DNA of 64,000 nucleotides, taken from contig DATGXO010000147.1 of the NCBI GenBank assembly GCA_035298965.1, positions 3,817 to 67,816 on the forward strand, written 5' to 3'. Shown in pieces: positions 37,029-46,456 of the stretch. The notes under the pieces were generated by a model, which saw only the letters and a program-made list of their open reading frames with translations, had not been told where the DNA came from and did no database searches. Each line of letters starts with the position of its first letter. Positions within the stretch are counted from its first letter, which is position 1. The translations under genes were made by a program, and so were the position numbers. Origin of the DNA: CAJCBL01 sp035298965. GTDB taxonomy: Bacteria > Verrucomicrobiota > Verrucomicrobiia > Opitutales > Opitutaceae.

Positions 37029-39662
37029 TCAGCCGCCCGCGGAGAGCCGAGCCAGCGCCGCGCGCGCGGTGTTCTCGCCCCATACGCCGGAGCGCAGCAC
37101 GAGTTCGTAGGCATTGCGCGCTTCCTCCAGCCCCCTCGCCTTCTCGCTAAGCTCGGCGTACAGCAGCAGCGCGCGGCCGAGCCAGTAACGCCCCTTCTCG
37201 CCCATCGGCCGGCTCGCCCCCTCGCCGATCAGGAAACGATCCGCCACGACCCAGAGCGCCCGTCGCGCCTCCGGGCTGTTGCCGCGCATCGCCAACGCAT
37301 AGCCGGCCTTGAAACCCGCCTCCGCCCGCACCTCGCCGGGCGCGCTGGGTAGGTCGAACAACCGCTCGTACCGCGCCAGCGCGCTGCCGAGCCGCGACGA
37401 GTCCGTCGTGACCTGCGCGAAGAGCGTGTCGGCGAGCGCGAGCTCCGCCAGCGGCGCATCGGGATGCGTCGCGAAACGATTGAGCATCGCCTCGTAATTC
37501 ACCTGCGCCGGCCCGAGCTGGTCGAGCTTGCGCAGCAGATCGCCCTGCTTGAGCTGCGCGTAGAACACGAGTTCGTTGCGCGGAAACTTGTCCACGAGGT
37601 TCTGCAGGATGCGAAACGCCTCCTCGTAGTGCCGATCCTCGCCGCGCCGCTCGGCGTTGCCCGCCGCCTCGTACAGCGCGTACGCCGCGTAGGGGCTGTC
37701 CGCGTAGCGGTCCGCGAGCTCGATGAGGAGCTGCTGCGCGTCAACCGTCTGGCCGCGGTCCGAAAGAAATTTCGCCTGGATGATGAACGAGTACACCGCC
37801 GGATCACTGCCGGGGAACGCGCGCCGGAGCGCCTCCAATTCCTCCATACCATCCGCCTCGCGCCCGAGCGCCAGCAACGCCTGCGCCCGCACCAGCCGCG
37901 CCGTGCCGGCGGTCTCCTCGCGCAGCGCCTTCGGCACCGCCGCGTTCGCCTCGGCCGCCGGCCCCGCGAGCAACCGGTCGACGATGCCGAGCGTCTCCGC
38001 CGGCCGACCGGCCTCGAGCGAGAGCTTCGCCTGCAACCACCCCATGCGGAGCTTCAACTCCGGCGCGGCGGCGGCGAACGCCTCCGTCGCGAGCACACGA
38101 TTGAGCCGGTCGTAGGCGCGCCCGATCTGGCCGCGCACCTGGAGCGTCTTCACCGTGTTCCACTCGGCCTGCCAGCGGTTCAGCGGATCGAAATCCGGAT
38201 CGCCCGCGAGCCGGTCGAGCAAATCGAGCGCCTCCTCGGGCACCGCCGTCGGGTCGGCGCGCAGGAGCGCGAGCACCTGCTGGTACATCAATGCGCCGCG
38301 CGTCGCTCCAGGCGGGAGCGTGCGCTCGGCGAGCGCCTGCGCGTAGGCTCCGGCGGCGTTGCGGTAGTCGGTCGCACGAAAAAACGATTCGGCCAACAAC
38401 ACCGCAAACGGCCCGCGTCGCGAGTCCGTGCCGAGCTCGGCCTGGAGCTGGGCGATCGCGTCGGTCGCCGTGCGGTAGCGTCGCAGTTCCCAGGCGACGC
38501 TCACGAGCACGTTGAGCGCCGGCACGCGGTCCGGCGAACCGGGGAAATTCGCCAGCAACGCGCGGGCATCCGCCTCGGCGCGCTCGTACTCCTGCTGCGC
38601 GAGCGCGAGCCGGGCGCGGTAGAGCAATAGGTCGTCGAGGATCCTCGGCGCGGGCTGCAACGCGATCTGGGCGTCGAGCTCGCGGCGAAACGCCGCGCTC
38701 GCCTCCGCGTCGCCCGCTTCGCCAGCGAGCAGCTGCAACGCGATCCGCTGCATCTCCGGCTGCGCCGCACCGGCGAAAAGCTGCTGCAACGCCGCCCGCC
38801 CCACCCCGCTGCGCGGTCCGGCGATCAACGCCAGGAGCAACCGCAGCCGGTCGGAGGCCTCGCGCTCCGTCGTCGGCACGAGCGCCAAGGTGCGCTGGAG
38901 CACCTGTTCGGCTTCGACTTTGCGTCCCAGCTTGTCGAGCACGACTGCCTGCTGGCCGGCCGCCGTGAAGCTGAGGAGCCGCCCTTGGAACTGGTCGATC
39001 TGGCGCTGCAGCGTCTGCACCTGCTCCGCCGTCGCCTGGCCGAAGAGCAGCTGCGAACGTTCCCGCGCCAGCAGGATCTGCGCACGGGCCAGCTCTGAGG
39101 TCGCCCGACTCTCCGCCTGACCGTACGCGATCTGCGCTCGATCGAATTGCCCGCGCGTATCGGCCAACATCGCCTGCGCGACGTACAACCAACCGGCCTC
39201 TTCCGCGGGCAACTCCTCCGCGCGCAACGCCTCGATCCACGGCGCAGCCGACGCCGGGTCGCGCCGCAGAAGCGCGATCAATCCGCGCCGCAACCGCGTC
39301 TGCGCCGAGAACAAATCAGCGCCACGCAGCAGCGCCGCCTCCGCGGCGTCCGGCCGGCCCGCCGCGATCTCCGCCGTCGCCAGTCCGAGCGCCACGCGAT
39401 TGCGCACATCCTTGGCGAGATCCTCGCGCACGAGCAGCCGCTCGTACGCCTCGCGCGCCGCAGTCGAAAAACCGAGTTCCGCCGCGTGTTGAGCCGACGC
39501 CAGATCGAGCACGATATCGCCCGGCGACGCCTCGGCCGCCGCGATCCGCACCGTGAGCGGCGCGGGGGCGAGCGCGGGATTTTGTGCTTGGGCGACGCCC
39601 GCGGCCAATGCCGCGCCGAGCCAGAAACGGAGTGGGAGGGAAACGCGTCGCATCGCGAACAT
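37029..39662 (-). CDS. Large exported TPR-repeat protein
   Basis: An 877-residue protein. A signal peptide (RVSLPLRFWLGAALAAGVAQAQ) is followed by tandem helical hairpins of TPR type over most of its length, for example AAELGFSTAAREAYERLLV, AAEADARALLANFPGSP-like repeats, YADSPYAAYALYEAAGNAERRG and YEMLNRFATHPDAPLAELALAD. Repeats of about 34-40 residues recur, with late units like those of the TolA-binding protein YbgF/CpoB. It is probably periplasmic or on the outer membrane inner face. As first gene before exbB, exbD and a TonB-like gene it may be the machine's periplasmic partner. The ATG at 39662 or 39653 both fit; the longer frame to 39791 precedes the signal peptide. Confidence 0.85.
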   Translation of the reverse strand: MFAMRRVSLPLRFWLGAALAAGVAQAQNPALAPAPLTVRIAAAEASPGDIVLDLASAQHAAELGFSTAAREAYERLLVREDLAKDVRNRVALGLATAEIAAGRPDAAEAALLRGADLFSAQTRLRRGLIALLRRDPASAAPWIEALRAEELPAEEAGWLYVAQAMLADTRGQFDRAQIAYGQAESRATSELARAQILLARERSQLLFGQATAEQVQTLQRQIDQFQGRLLSFTAAGQQAVVLDKLGRKVEAEQVLQRTLALVPTTEREASDRLRLLLALIAGPRSGVGRAALQQLFAGAAQPEMQRIALQLLAGEAGDAEASAAFRRELDAQIALQPAPRILDDLLLYRARLALAQQEYERAEADARALLANFPGSPDRVPALNVLVSVAWELRRYRTATDAIAQLQAELGTDSRRGPFAVLLAESFFRATDYRNAAGAYAQALAERTLPPGATRGALMYQQVLALLRADPTAVPEEALDLLDRLAGDPDFDPLNRWQAEWNTVKTLQVRGQIGRAYDRLNRVLATEAFAAAAPELKLRMGWLQAKLSLEAGRPAETLGIVDRLLAGPAAEANAAVPKALREETAGTARLVRAQALLALGREADGMEELEALRRAFPGSDPAVYSFIIQAKFLSDRGQTVDAQQLLIELADRYADSPYAAYALYEAAGNAERRGEDRHYEEAFRILQNLVDKFPRNELVFYAQLKQGDLLRKLDQLGPAQVNYEAMLNRFATHPDAPLAELALADTLFAQVTTDSSRLGSALARYERLFDLPSAPGEVRAEAGFKAGYALAMRGNSPEARRALWVVADRFLIGEGASRPMGEKGRYWLGRALLLYAELSEKARGLEEARNAYELVLRSGVWGENTARAALARLSAGG

Positions 39663-40256
39663 CGACCCGACGTTGCCGCCCGCCGTTCCGCGTGGCAAGA
39701 GCCGGCACGGCGGGTCGAGTCGGGCAACGAAAACAAAAGAGCGTCGCCGTCCCGGCTGCTCGACGGCACTGGCGCCGGGGCAGCGCACCACCGCCGGTGA
39801 CCGCCTTCCGAAAACCGCCTTGGACGCGCTGCCACATCACGGCGAAGTACCCGGCAGCGCAAAGCCGCGGTTGCACTCCGTTGCACGATGATGCGGCACA
39901 TCTCCGCGAGCGACGTCCGGAATCAGCACACGTCGCTCCCTATGCCCTTCCGAGCCGCGCAGCTCGCCGCGCCGGGCTTGGGCGTGGCGATCCGTTCGTG
40001 CCGCGAACGAACGCGAACACACGCATGAAACCGGCAGACGGTTTTGGCCGGAAGGTGCGGTGCTCTCGTCTTCGCAGGCGCTCGTCCGAAGCCATCCGCC
40101 TCGATCACGTCCATTCCCGGCTCCTCCTGCCTGAACACGACGTGATCATCCGCGCGGCCGCCGCTTCGCGAAACCGCTTGGCGCTTTTCGCCGAGCTCGC
40201 GTAAGGTCCCGCCCCGCGTCGCTACCCGCGCCGCCGATCACTCACGCACCACCGCG
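39663..40256. other. Intergenic region between the TPR gene and hemN
   Basis: About 590 bases between divergent genes. Open frames here overlap in several phases and have no convincing composition or start. A small direct repeat TTGCAC-4 bases-TTGCAC lies near 39870-39886. Promoters for both flanking genes must be here but I cannot place them. Confidence 0.5.
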
Positions 40257-41627
40257 ATGCCCGCCCTTACCGTCAATCTCGACCTCGTCCGGAAGTACGC
40301 CAAGCCCGGCCCGCGGTACACCTCGTACCCCACTGCGCCGCAGTTCACCGACGCGTTCGACCGCGACCGTCTCGCGCGCGAAATCGACGAGCACAACCGC
40401 TCCGATCGCCCGCTCTCGCTCTACCTCCACATCCCGTTTTGCGAGACGCTCTGCTGGTTCTGCGGCTGCACCCAGATCACCACCCACGACCACGGCAAAT
40501 CCGGCCCCTATCTCGAGCGCCTCATCCGCGAAATCGAGCGCGCCGCGGAACCGCTCAACCCCGCCCGCCGCGTCGTCCAGCTGCACTTCGGCGGCGGCAC
40601 GCCAAACTTCCTCGATCCCGACCAGATCCGCCGCCTCGGCGCCGTACTGCGCTCGCGTTTCACCTTCGCGCCCGATGCGGAGATCGGCGTCGAGTTCGAC
40701 CCGCGCCGCCTCACGCGCGACCACGTGGCCGCCTTCCGCGAACTCGGCGGCAACCGCGCCTCGCTCGGCATCCAGGATTTCGATCCGAAGGTGCAGGAGG
40801 CCGTCCACCGTATCCAGCCCGAGCCGGTCGTCCGCCAGGCGATCGATTGGCTGCGCGAGACCGGTTTCGAGTCGCTCAACCTCGACCTCATCTACGGCCT
40901 GCCGTATCAGACGCCCGCGTCGTTCGCCAACACCCTCGAACGCGCCATCGCGCTCGGCGGCGACCGGTTCGCAATCTTCAACTACGCCCACGTCCCGTGG
41001 ATGCGCCCCGGCCAGAAGGTCATCCCCGAGTCCGCGCTCCCCTCGCCCGAGCACAAACTCGAGATCCTCAAGGCCACCGTCGAGACGCTCACCTCCCGCG
41101 ACTGGGCCTACATAGGCATGGACCACTTCGCGCGCTCGACCGACGAACTCGCCGTCGCCCAAGCCGCAGGCACCCTCCAGCGCAACTTCCAAGGCTACAG
41201 CACCCGCGGCGGCGCCGACATCCTCGCCTTCGGCATGTCGGCCATTTCGCAAACCGACACGCACTACCGGCAAAACCTCAAGGTGCTCCCGCACTACTAC
41301 GCCGCCGTCGACCGCGGCGAGGCGCCGATCACGAAGGCGTTTTTCCTCAGCGACGACGACCGCATCCGGCGCGACGTCATCATGCGCCTCATGTGCGATC
41401 TGAAGCTCGAATACGCCCCGCTCTCCGCACGCCTCGGCATCGACTTCCGAACCTACTTCGCCGAAGCCCTCGCATCCCTCGCCGAAGCCGAGGCGGACGG
41501 CCTCGTCGAGCGCCGCCCCGACCGTCTCCAAGTCACCGACGCCGGCCGGCTCCTCATCCGCAACCTCGCGATGCCCTTCGATGCGTACCTCGCGAAGAAG
41601 CCCGCACGCTTCTCGCAGACGGTGTGA
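40257..41627 (+). CDS. hemN: Oxygen-independent coproporphyrinogen III oxidase
   Basis: Radical SAM enzyme, 456 residues, that decarboxylates coproporphyrinogen III to protoporphyrinogen IX without oxygen. HemN motif C-x3-C-x2-C-x-C is at C62, C66, C69 and C71 (HIPFCETLCWFCGC), with KYAKPGPRYTSYPTAPQF at the N-terminus as in true HemN rather than HemW. SAM-binding GGGTPNFL and the terminal GIDFRTYF/ADGLVE regions are present. It starts a haem operon with an alpha/beta hydrolase and a PPO gene. The presence of HemN suggests low-oxygen or facultative growth. Confidence 0.96.
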   Translation: MPALTVNLDLVRKYAKPGPRYTSYPTAPQFTDAFDRDRLAREIDEHNRSDRPLSLYLHIPFCETLCWFCGCTQITTHDHGKSGPYLERLIREIERAAEPLNPARRVVQLHFGGGTPNFLDPDQIRRLGAVLRSRFTFAPDAEIGVEFDPRRLTRDHVAAFRELGGNRASLGIQDFDPKVQEAVHRIQPEPVVRQAIDWLRETGFESLNLDLIYGLPYQTPASFANTLERAIALGGDRFAIFNYAHVPWMRPGQKVIPESALPSPEHKLEILKATVETLTSRDWAYIGMDHFARSTDELAVAQAAGTLQRNFQGYSTRGGADILAFGMSAISQTDTHYRQNLKVLPHYYAAVDRGEAPITKAFFLSDDDRIRRDVIMRLMCDLKLEYAPLSARLGIDFRTYFAEALASLAEAEADGLVERRPDRLQVTDAGRLLIRNLAMPFDAYLAKKPARFSQTV

Positions 41628-41647
41628 GGTCCGATCACGCAGCCGCG

Positions 41648-42382
41648 ATGAAAGCCGCCTTGGCGCTGATGTCGCTCGCCCTCGCGCTCGGCATTCTTGC
41701 TCCTCGCGTCGAAGGCGCCGTGGGCCGCCTCGAGTTCAGCGACCCCTCTCGCGACCGCGAGATTCCCGCTGCGATCTACGAACCGACCGCGGACCAGAGG
41801 CCACCACGACTGGCAATCATCAGCGCTGGTTATGGGGTACCGGATACAGAATATTCGTTCCTCGCCACCGCGCTCTGCCGGCTGGGCTTCCTCGTCGCCT
41901 GCATGCAACACCACCACCCCGCGGATGCGCCGCTCGCCCAAGCGGGCGACCTTCGCGCCCTGCGCCTGCCGGCGTGGCAGACGGGTGCCCGCGACCTCGA
42001 GTTCGTCCTCACGGAGCTCCGACGGACGCGGCCGTCTCTCGACACCGCCCGTCCCGTCCTGATCGGACATTCGAACGGCGGCGATATCGCCTGCCTCTTC
42101 GCGACATCGCACCCGGCCGCGCTCGAGTGTCTCATCACGCTCGACCATCGCCGCATGCCCCTTCCGCGCATTGCCGGCCTCCGGTGCCTGTCGATCCGTG
42201 CCGCCGAATTCGAGGCCGACCCGGGGGTTCTCCCGATTCCGGAAGAGGCAAATACGAGGGATATCTCCATCGTCCTTCTCACAGGAACCAAGCACATGGA
42301 CCTCACCGACCGCGGACCCGCATCGACTCGACAAGCCGTCGTCGAACTCGTCACGCGGTTCGTCGCCCCTCCGATTCCATGA
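41648..42382 (+). CDS. Exported alpha/beta hydrolase
   Basis: Serine hydrolase-like protein of 244 residues. A signal peptide covers residues 1-24 (ALALMSLALALGILAPRVEG). The nucleophile elbow is IGHSNGGD (Ser in GHSNG), preceded by the oxyanion region IISAGYGVPD. The catalytic His is probably in TGTKHMDLTD near the C-terminus, as in the dienelactone hydrolase/chlorophyllase-like clan. It is inserted between hemN (20 bases) and the PPO gene, with which its stop overlaps by 4 bases. It is thus co-translated with haem genes, but the substrate is unknown. Confidence 0.85.
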   Translation: MKAALALMSLALALGILAPRVEGAVGRLEFSDPSRDREIPAAIYEPTADQRPPRLAIISAGYGVPDTEYSFLATALCRLGFLVACMQHHHPADAPLAQAGDLRALRLPAWQTGARDLEFVLTELRRTRPSLDTARPVLIGHSNGGDIACLFATSHPAALECLITLDHRRMPLPRIAGLRCLSIRAAEFEADPGVLPIPEEANTRDISIVLLTGTKHMDLTDRGPASTRQAVVELVTRFVAPPIP

Positions 42383-43725
42383 CCAAGCTCGCCATCGTCG
42401 GCGCCGGGATCACCGGACTCACCGCGGCCAGCGAACTCGCCGCCGCCGGGCATGACGTGAGTGTGCTCGAGGCCGCGGACCGCGTCGGCGGCGCGATCCG
42501 CACGCTCAGCCGCGACGGCTGGCTCGTCGAGGCCGGCCCCAACACCGCGCTGCTGCGCGACGCCTCGCTCGACCCGCTGCTCGAGCGCGCCGGCCTCGCC
42601 TCGCAACTCCTCCTCGCCAACCCCGCCGCCGCGAAACGTTTCATCGTCCGCGCCGGCCGGCCGATCGCGCTGCCGCAGAATCTCTGGGGCGCCGTAACGA
42701 CTCCGATTTTCAACCTCAGCGGGAAACTGCGCGTCCTCGCCGAACCGCTCATCCCGCAGAACCGCGACAACCCCGACGAAACCCTCGCCGCCTTCGCGCG
42801 CCGCCGCGTGGGCCGGGAGTTCCTCGATTATGCCGTCAACCCGTTCATCGGCGGCGTCTACGCCTGCGCACCGGAGGAGCTGTGCGTGCGCCACGCGCTG
42901 CCGCGCCTCTGGCGCCTCGAGCAGAACCACGGCTCGCTCGTCCGCGGCACGATCGCGTTGATGCGCGCCAAACGGAAATCCGGCGTGCGCACCAAGACCC
43001 GCCTCGTCTCCTTCCGCGATGGGCTCGAAACGCTGCCCGCCGCCCTTGCCGCCGCGCTCGGCGACGCCGTCCGGCTGCGCACCGCCGTGACTGCCGTCGC
43101 GCGCGTCGCCGAAGGTTGGCGACTCACGCTCCGTCGCGACGGTGCCGAGTCGACGGCCGATTTCGACGCCGTGCTCTTCACCTGCGGCTCCTCGACGCTC
43201 GCCCGGCTCGAGGTCGCCGGCCGCCAACCGCTCGCCGCGCTCGCCACGTTGCCGTGGTCCTCCGTCACGAGTCTCGCGCTCGGCTTCCGCCGTGAGGATG
43301 TCGCCCACCCGCTCGACGGCTTCGGCATGCTCGTCCCCGCGAAGGAGAACCGCCGCATCCTCGGCGCGCTGTTCTCCTCCACGCTCTTCCCCGGCCGCGC
43401 GCCCGACGGGCACGTGCTGCTCACGGTCTTCATCGGCGGCCGCCAGCCGGAGTACGCCGCGCTGCCCGACGCCGAACTCGACGCGCTCGTCTCGGAAGAG
43501 CTCCGCGAGCTGATCGGCGTGCGCGGCGCGCCCGTCTTTCGCCACTGCACGCGCGTGCCCCAGGCGATTCCGAAGTACACCGTCGCCTTCGGCGCGCTCG
43601 CCGCCGCGATGGACGCGTTCGAACGCGAGCACCCCGGGCTTTTCATCGCCGGCAACTGCCGCACCGGCATCTCGCTCGCCGATTGCATGGCCGCCGGCCA
43701 AGCCGTCGCGCGACGGATGGCGTGA
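42379..43725 (+). CDS. hemG: Protoporphyrinogen oxidase (HemY/PPOX type)
   Basis: FAD enzyme of 448 residues that oxidises protoporphyrinogen IX to protoporphyrin IX, the step after HemN. The FAD site begins LAIVGAGITGLTAASEL and continues LEAADRVGGAIRT. The family segments GWLVEAGPN, PFIGGVYACAPEEL, the C-terminal PQAIPKYTV and LFIAGNCRTGISLADCMAAG are clear. The ATG overlaps the hydrolase stop (ATGA). Whether it is called hemG or hemY differs between schemes. It needs oxygen or another acceptor such as quinone. Confidence 0.93.
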   Translation: MTKLAIVGAGITGLTAASELAAAGHDVSVLEAADRVGGAIRTLSRDGWLVEAGPNTALLRDASLDPLLERAGLASQLLLANPAAAKRFIVRAGRPIALPQNLWGAVTTPIFNLSGKLRVLAEPLIPQNRDNPDETLAAFARRRVGREFLDYAVNPFIGGVYACAPEELCVRHALPRLWRLEQNHGSLVRGTIALMRAKRKSGVRTKTRLVSFRDGLETLPAALAAALGDAVRLRTAVTAVARVAEGWRLTLRRDGAESTADFDAVLFTCGSSTLARLEVAGRQPLAALATLPWSSVTSLALGFRREDVAHPLDGFGMLVPAKENRRILGALFSSTLFPGRAPDGHVLLTVFIGGRQPEYAALPDAELDALVSEELRELIGVRGAPVFRHCTRVPQAIPKYTVAFGALAAAMDAFEREHPGLFIAGNCRTGISLADCMAAGQAVARRMA

Positions 43726-43760
43726 GCTCCGCCGCGGGCACGTCGCCCGATCGCGCACCC

Positions 43761-44027
43761 TCAGCGTAGCAGATAAACAACGCCACTGAGCACGAGCGTG
43801 ACCACCACGAAGACGGAGATCAACAACCACGCCTGGATCGCACGCGCCACCGGCCGCTCCGCGGCCCGCGTGGGTTCATCCTCCGGCAGATCCACCCCGT
43901 CCAGGTAAGTCGCCTCGCTCCAGCCCGTGCGCTCGTCCGCCCCGCAATACGGACAGGCCCGCGCCCCAGCGGGCACCGCCTCGCCGCAACTCGGACAATC
44001 CCCCGGCGGCTGGAACGCCGCGCTCAC
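43761..44027 (-). CDS. Small zinc-ribbon membrane protein
   Basis: An 88-residue protein with a GTG start. Two Cys pairs (GDCPSCGEAV and RACPYCGADE, about residues 11-28) form a zinc ribbon. A linker is followed by one C-terminal transmembrane helix (AWLLISVFVVVTLVLSGVVYLL). The frame continues upstream to 44432, but only the part from GTG 44027 looks like protein. The type is a tail-anchored ribbon protein of unknown role. It converges with the PPO gene. Confidence 0.75.
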   Translation of the reverse strand: MSAAFQPPGDCPSCGEAVPAGARACPYCGADERTGWSEATYLDGVDLPEDEPTRAAERPVARAIQAWLLISVFVVVTLVLSGVVYLLR

Positions 44028-44347
44028 GACCGCCCCTCGCAATCGGCAGTCCGGGCTGTGTTCGTCGCGCACATGGGCGGCAGACTGCGCGCAACGCCCT
44101 CCGCCGCAAGCAGCCCGCGCGGTCGCGGAGAAATGGAAACACGCTTGCGCTCGCCCGCCGGCGGGCGTCAGCTCGCGACGGTTCGGTACCCCAAACCCGT
44201 TCCCGTGTTCCACCGGGATCCCTGCCCCACCCAGCGCCCGCAGCCGGCCAACCCGAGGCCGGTGCCACGGCCGGTGCGCGCCGCGACTCCGCCTCTCGGC
44301 GCAACGTTTCCCGTCCGCGACGGTCGCATTGTCTCCGGCGCAACGCC
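44028..44347. other. Divergent intergenic region
   Basis: About 320 bases between the zinc-ribbon gene and the hybrid kinase gene. No recognisable gene, terminator or repeat; it must carry both promoters but I could not pick them out. Confidence 0.45.
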
Positions 44348-46387
44348 ATGAACACCTCCCGTCAACCCGCCGGCCCCTCGCCCGCCGCTCCCGCCGCCCG
44401 CCGCCTCGCAGCGTTTCCCGCGGGCCCGCCACGGCGCGCCGGGCTCGTGGGCCAGATCGCCTGGGCGGAGGTCCTCGACGCCGTGTCCGACCCGATTCTC
44501 GTGTACGACGCCGAGAGCGGACGGATCCTGACGGCGAACACCGCCGCGTGCCGGTTCTTCGGTTACGAAGCGGCCACGCTGCTCCAGCTCAACATCGCCG
44601 CGCTGGGCGATGGCAACCCGCCGCACGGGCTCGAGGACCTGCGGCGCCGCGCCACGCTCGCCCGCGCCGAAGGCACGCAAGTTTTCGACTGGCTGGCCCG
44701 CGCGAGCGACGGTCGGCGTTTCTGGGTCGAGGCCGCGTTGTGCGCCGGCCAAGGCGTCGCCGACGGCCGCGCCTACCTCACGCTGCGCGACATCTCGCTC
44801 CGCAAATCGCTCGCCGCCGAGCACGCGCGCGGCGATGCCGAGCTGCGCCGCAGCGAGGAACGTTTCCGGCTCCTCCTCGGCCGCGTGCCGACCGTCGCGG
44901 TGCAGGGCATCGGCGCCGACGGCCTGGTTTGCTACTGGAACGAAGCCAGCGAGCGCTTCTACGGCTACACTGCCGCCGAGGCGCTCGGCCGGCCGCTGCT
45001 CGCTCTGATCGTGCCCGCCGCGCTCCAAGCGGAGATGCATGTCGCCCTGCACCAAATGATCGGCACCGGCCAACCGCTCCCGCCCGCCGAGGCGCAGCTC
45101 CAACGCAAGGACGGCCGCATGATCTCGGTGCTCTCGAGCTACACCGTGCTCAACCTGCCGGGCGGCACGCCGGAGATCTACCGGCTCGATTTCGACCTCA
45201 GCGAACGCAAACAGGCCGAGGCCGAGCGCCTCGACCTCGAGCGGCGGCTCCTGCACAGCCAGAATCTGGAAAGCCTCGGCGTGCTCGCCGGCGGCGTGGC
45301 GCACGATTTCAACAACCTTCTCACCGGCGTGCTCGGCAACCTCGAGCTAGCCCGCACCGAGCTCGCCGCTGAATCCACCACGCGCCCGCTGCTCGACGAC
45401 GCCATCGCCGCGACACGCCTCGCCGGTTGCCTCACCCAACAACTGCTCGCCTACGCCGGTCATTCGCGGCCGCTGCACCGCAGCGTCGATCTCAGCACGA
45501 TCGTGGAGGAGCACGCGGCCGTGTTGGCCACCGCCACCGCGGGCCGCGCCACGTTGCAGCTCGATCTCGCCCGCGATCTTCCCGAAGCCGAGGCCGATCC
45601 CGCGCACATCGCGCAGATGCTCGTCAATCTCGTCACCAATGCCGCCGAGGCGATCAGCGGCGGCGGCACCGTCGAGGTGCGCACCGGGATCGAGGAGGAC
45701 TGCACCGCCGAACGGCTCGCCGAAAGCCGGCTGCTCGAAAAACCAGCGCCGCAAAGCTTCGTCTTCCTCGAGGTCGCCGACACCGGCTGCGGCATGCCGG
45801 CCGCGATGGCCAAACGCATCTTCGATCCGTTCTTCAGCACCAAATTCACCGGCCGCGGCCTTGGCCTGCCGGTCGTGTTCGGCATCGTCCGCGCCCACCG
45901 CGGCGCGCTGTTCATCGACAGCCAAGCCGGCCGGGGCTGTGTCGTGCGAGTGCTGTTGCCCCTCGCCCGCCGCCCCATCGCAGCGCCGCCGGAGCCGCTC
46001 GCGGAACCGGCCTTGCGCGGCACGCTGCTCGTGGTCGACGATGAGGAATCGATTCGCCGGATTGCGCAGCGCATGGGCCACCGACTCGGGCTCGACGTGA
46101 TCACCGCGATCGACGCCGAGTCCGCCGCCGCGATCGCGCGGCTTCACGCCGGCGGCCTGCTCTGCGCGATCGTCGATTTCACGATGCCCGGCGTGAACGG
46201 CCTCGAATGCCTGCAAATGCTGCGCGAGATCCAGCCCGGCATTCCCGCGGTGATTTCGAGCGGCTGCTTGCCGCCGGAACTGGCCGACCACGCCGCGGCC
46301 GGCTTCGACAGCGTCCTAGCCAAACCGTTCACCTTCGAACAGTTCGCCGAGGCGGTGCAGGTGGCCAGCCGACGCGCGGCCAGCTGA
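44348..46387 (+). CDS. Hybrid histidine kinase with two PAS domains and a receiver
   Basis: A cytoplasmic 679-residue sensor. PAS 1 is at about 40-150 (VSDPILVYDAESGRILTAN, ACRFFGYEAATLL) and PAS 2 at about 170-290 (SEERFRLLLGRVP, WNEASERFYGYTAAEALG). The HisKA box GVAHDFNNLLTGVLGNLELA carries the phosphorylated His, and the ATPase has NLVTNAAEAI, VADTGCGM, IFDPFFSTK and GRGLGLPVV. A C-terminal receiver has the acidic pair in LLVVDDEES and phospho-Asp in AIVDFTMPGVNG. No membrane segment is visible. This VAHDFNN-type kinase with terminal receiver often acts in a stand-alone fashion; no response regulator gene is adjacent. The signal is unknown. Confidence 0.92.
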   Translation: MNTSRQPAGPSPAAPAARRLAAFPAGPPRRAGLVGQIAWAEVLDAVSDPILVYDAESGRILTANTAACRFFGYEAATLLQLNIAALGDGNPPHGLEDLRRRATLARAEGTQVFDWLARASDGRRFWVEAALCAGQGVADGRAYLTLRDISLRKSLAAEHARGDAELRRSEERFRLLLGRVPTVAVQGIGADGLVCYWNEASERFYGYTAAEALGRPLLALIVPAALQAEMHVALHQMIGTGQPLPPAEAQLQRKDGRMISVLSSYTVLNLPGGTPEIYRLDFDLSERKQAEAERLDLERRLLHSQNLESLGVLAGGVAHDFNNLLTGVLGNLELARTELAAESTTRPLLDDAIAATRLAGCLTQQLLAYAGHSRPLHRSVDLSTIVEEHAAVLATATAGRATLQLDLARDLPEAEADPAHIAQMLVNLVTNAAEAISGGGTVEVRTGIEEDCTAERLAESRLLEKPAPQSFVFLEVADTGCGMPAAMAKRIFDPFFSTKFTGRGLGLPVVFGIVRAHRGALFIDSQAGRGCVVRVLLPLARRPIAAPPEPLAEPALRGTLLVVDDEESIRRIAQRMGHRLGLDVITAIDAESAAAIARLHAGGLLCAIVDFTMPGVNGLECLQMLREIQPGIPAVISSGCLPPELADHAAAGFDSVLAKPFTFEQFAEAVQVASRRAAS

Positions 46388-46456
46388 AACGTCGAGCGCG
46401 CGCCCGCAACCGAAGTTTCATTGCCGCCGCCCCGCGCGTTCCCGTACTCCTTGGAC

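Noticed and set aside
39663..40256. Possible small genes or RNA in the TPR/hemN spacer
   Set aside because: Frames overlap in opposite phases, are Arg-rich and have no start signals; no tRNA-like or riboswitch-like fold was recognised.
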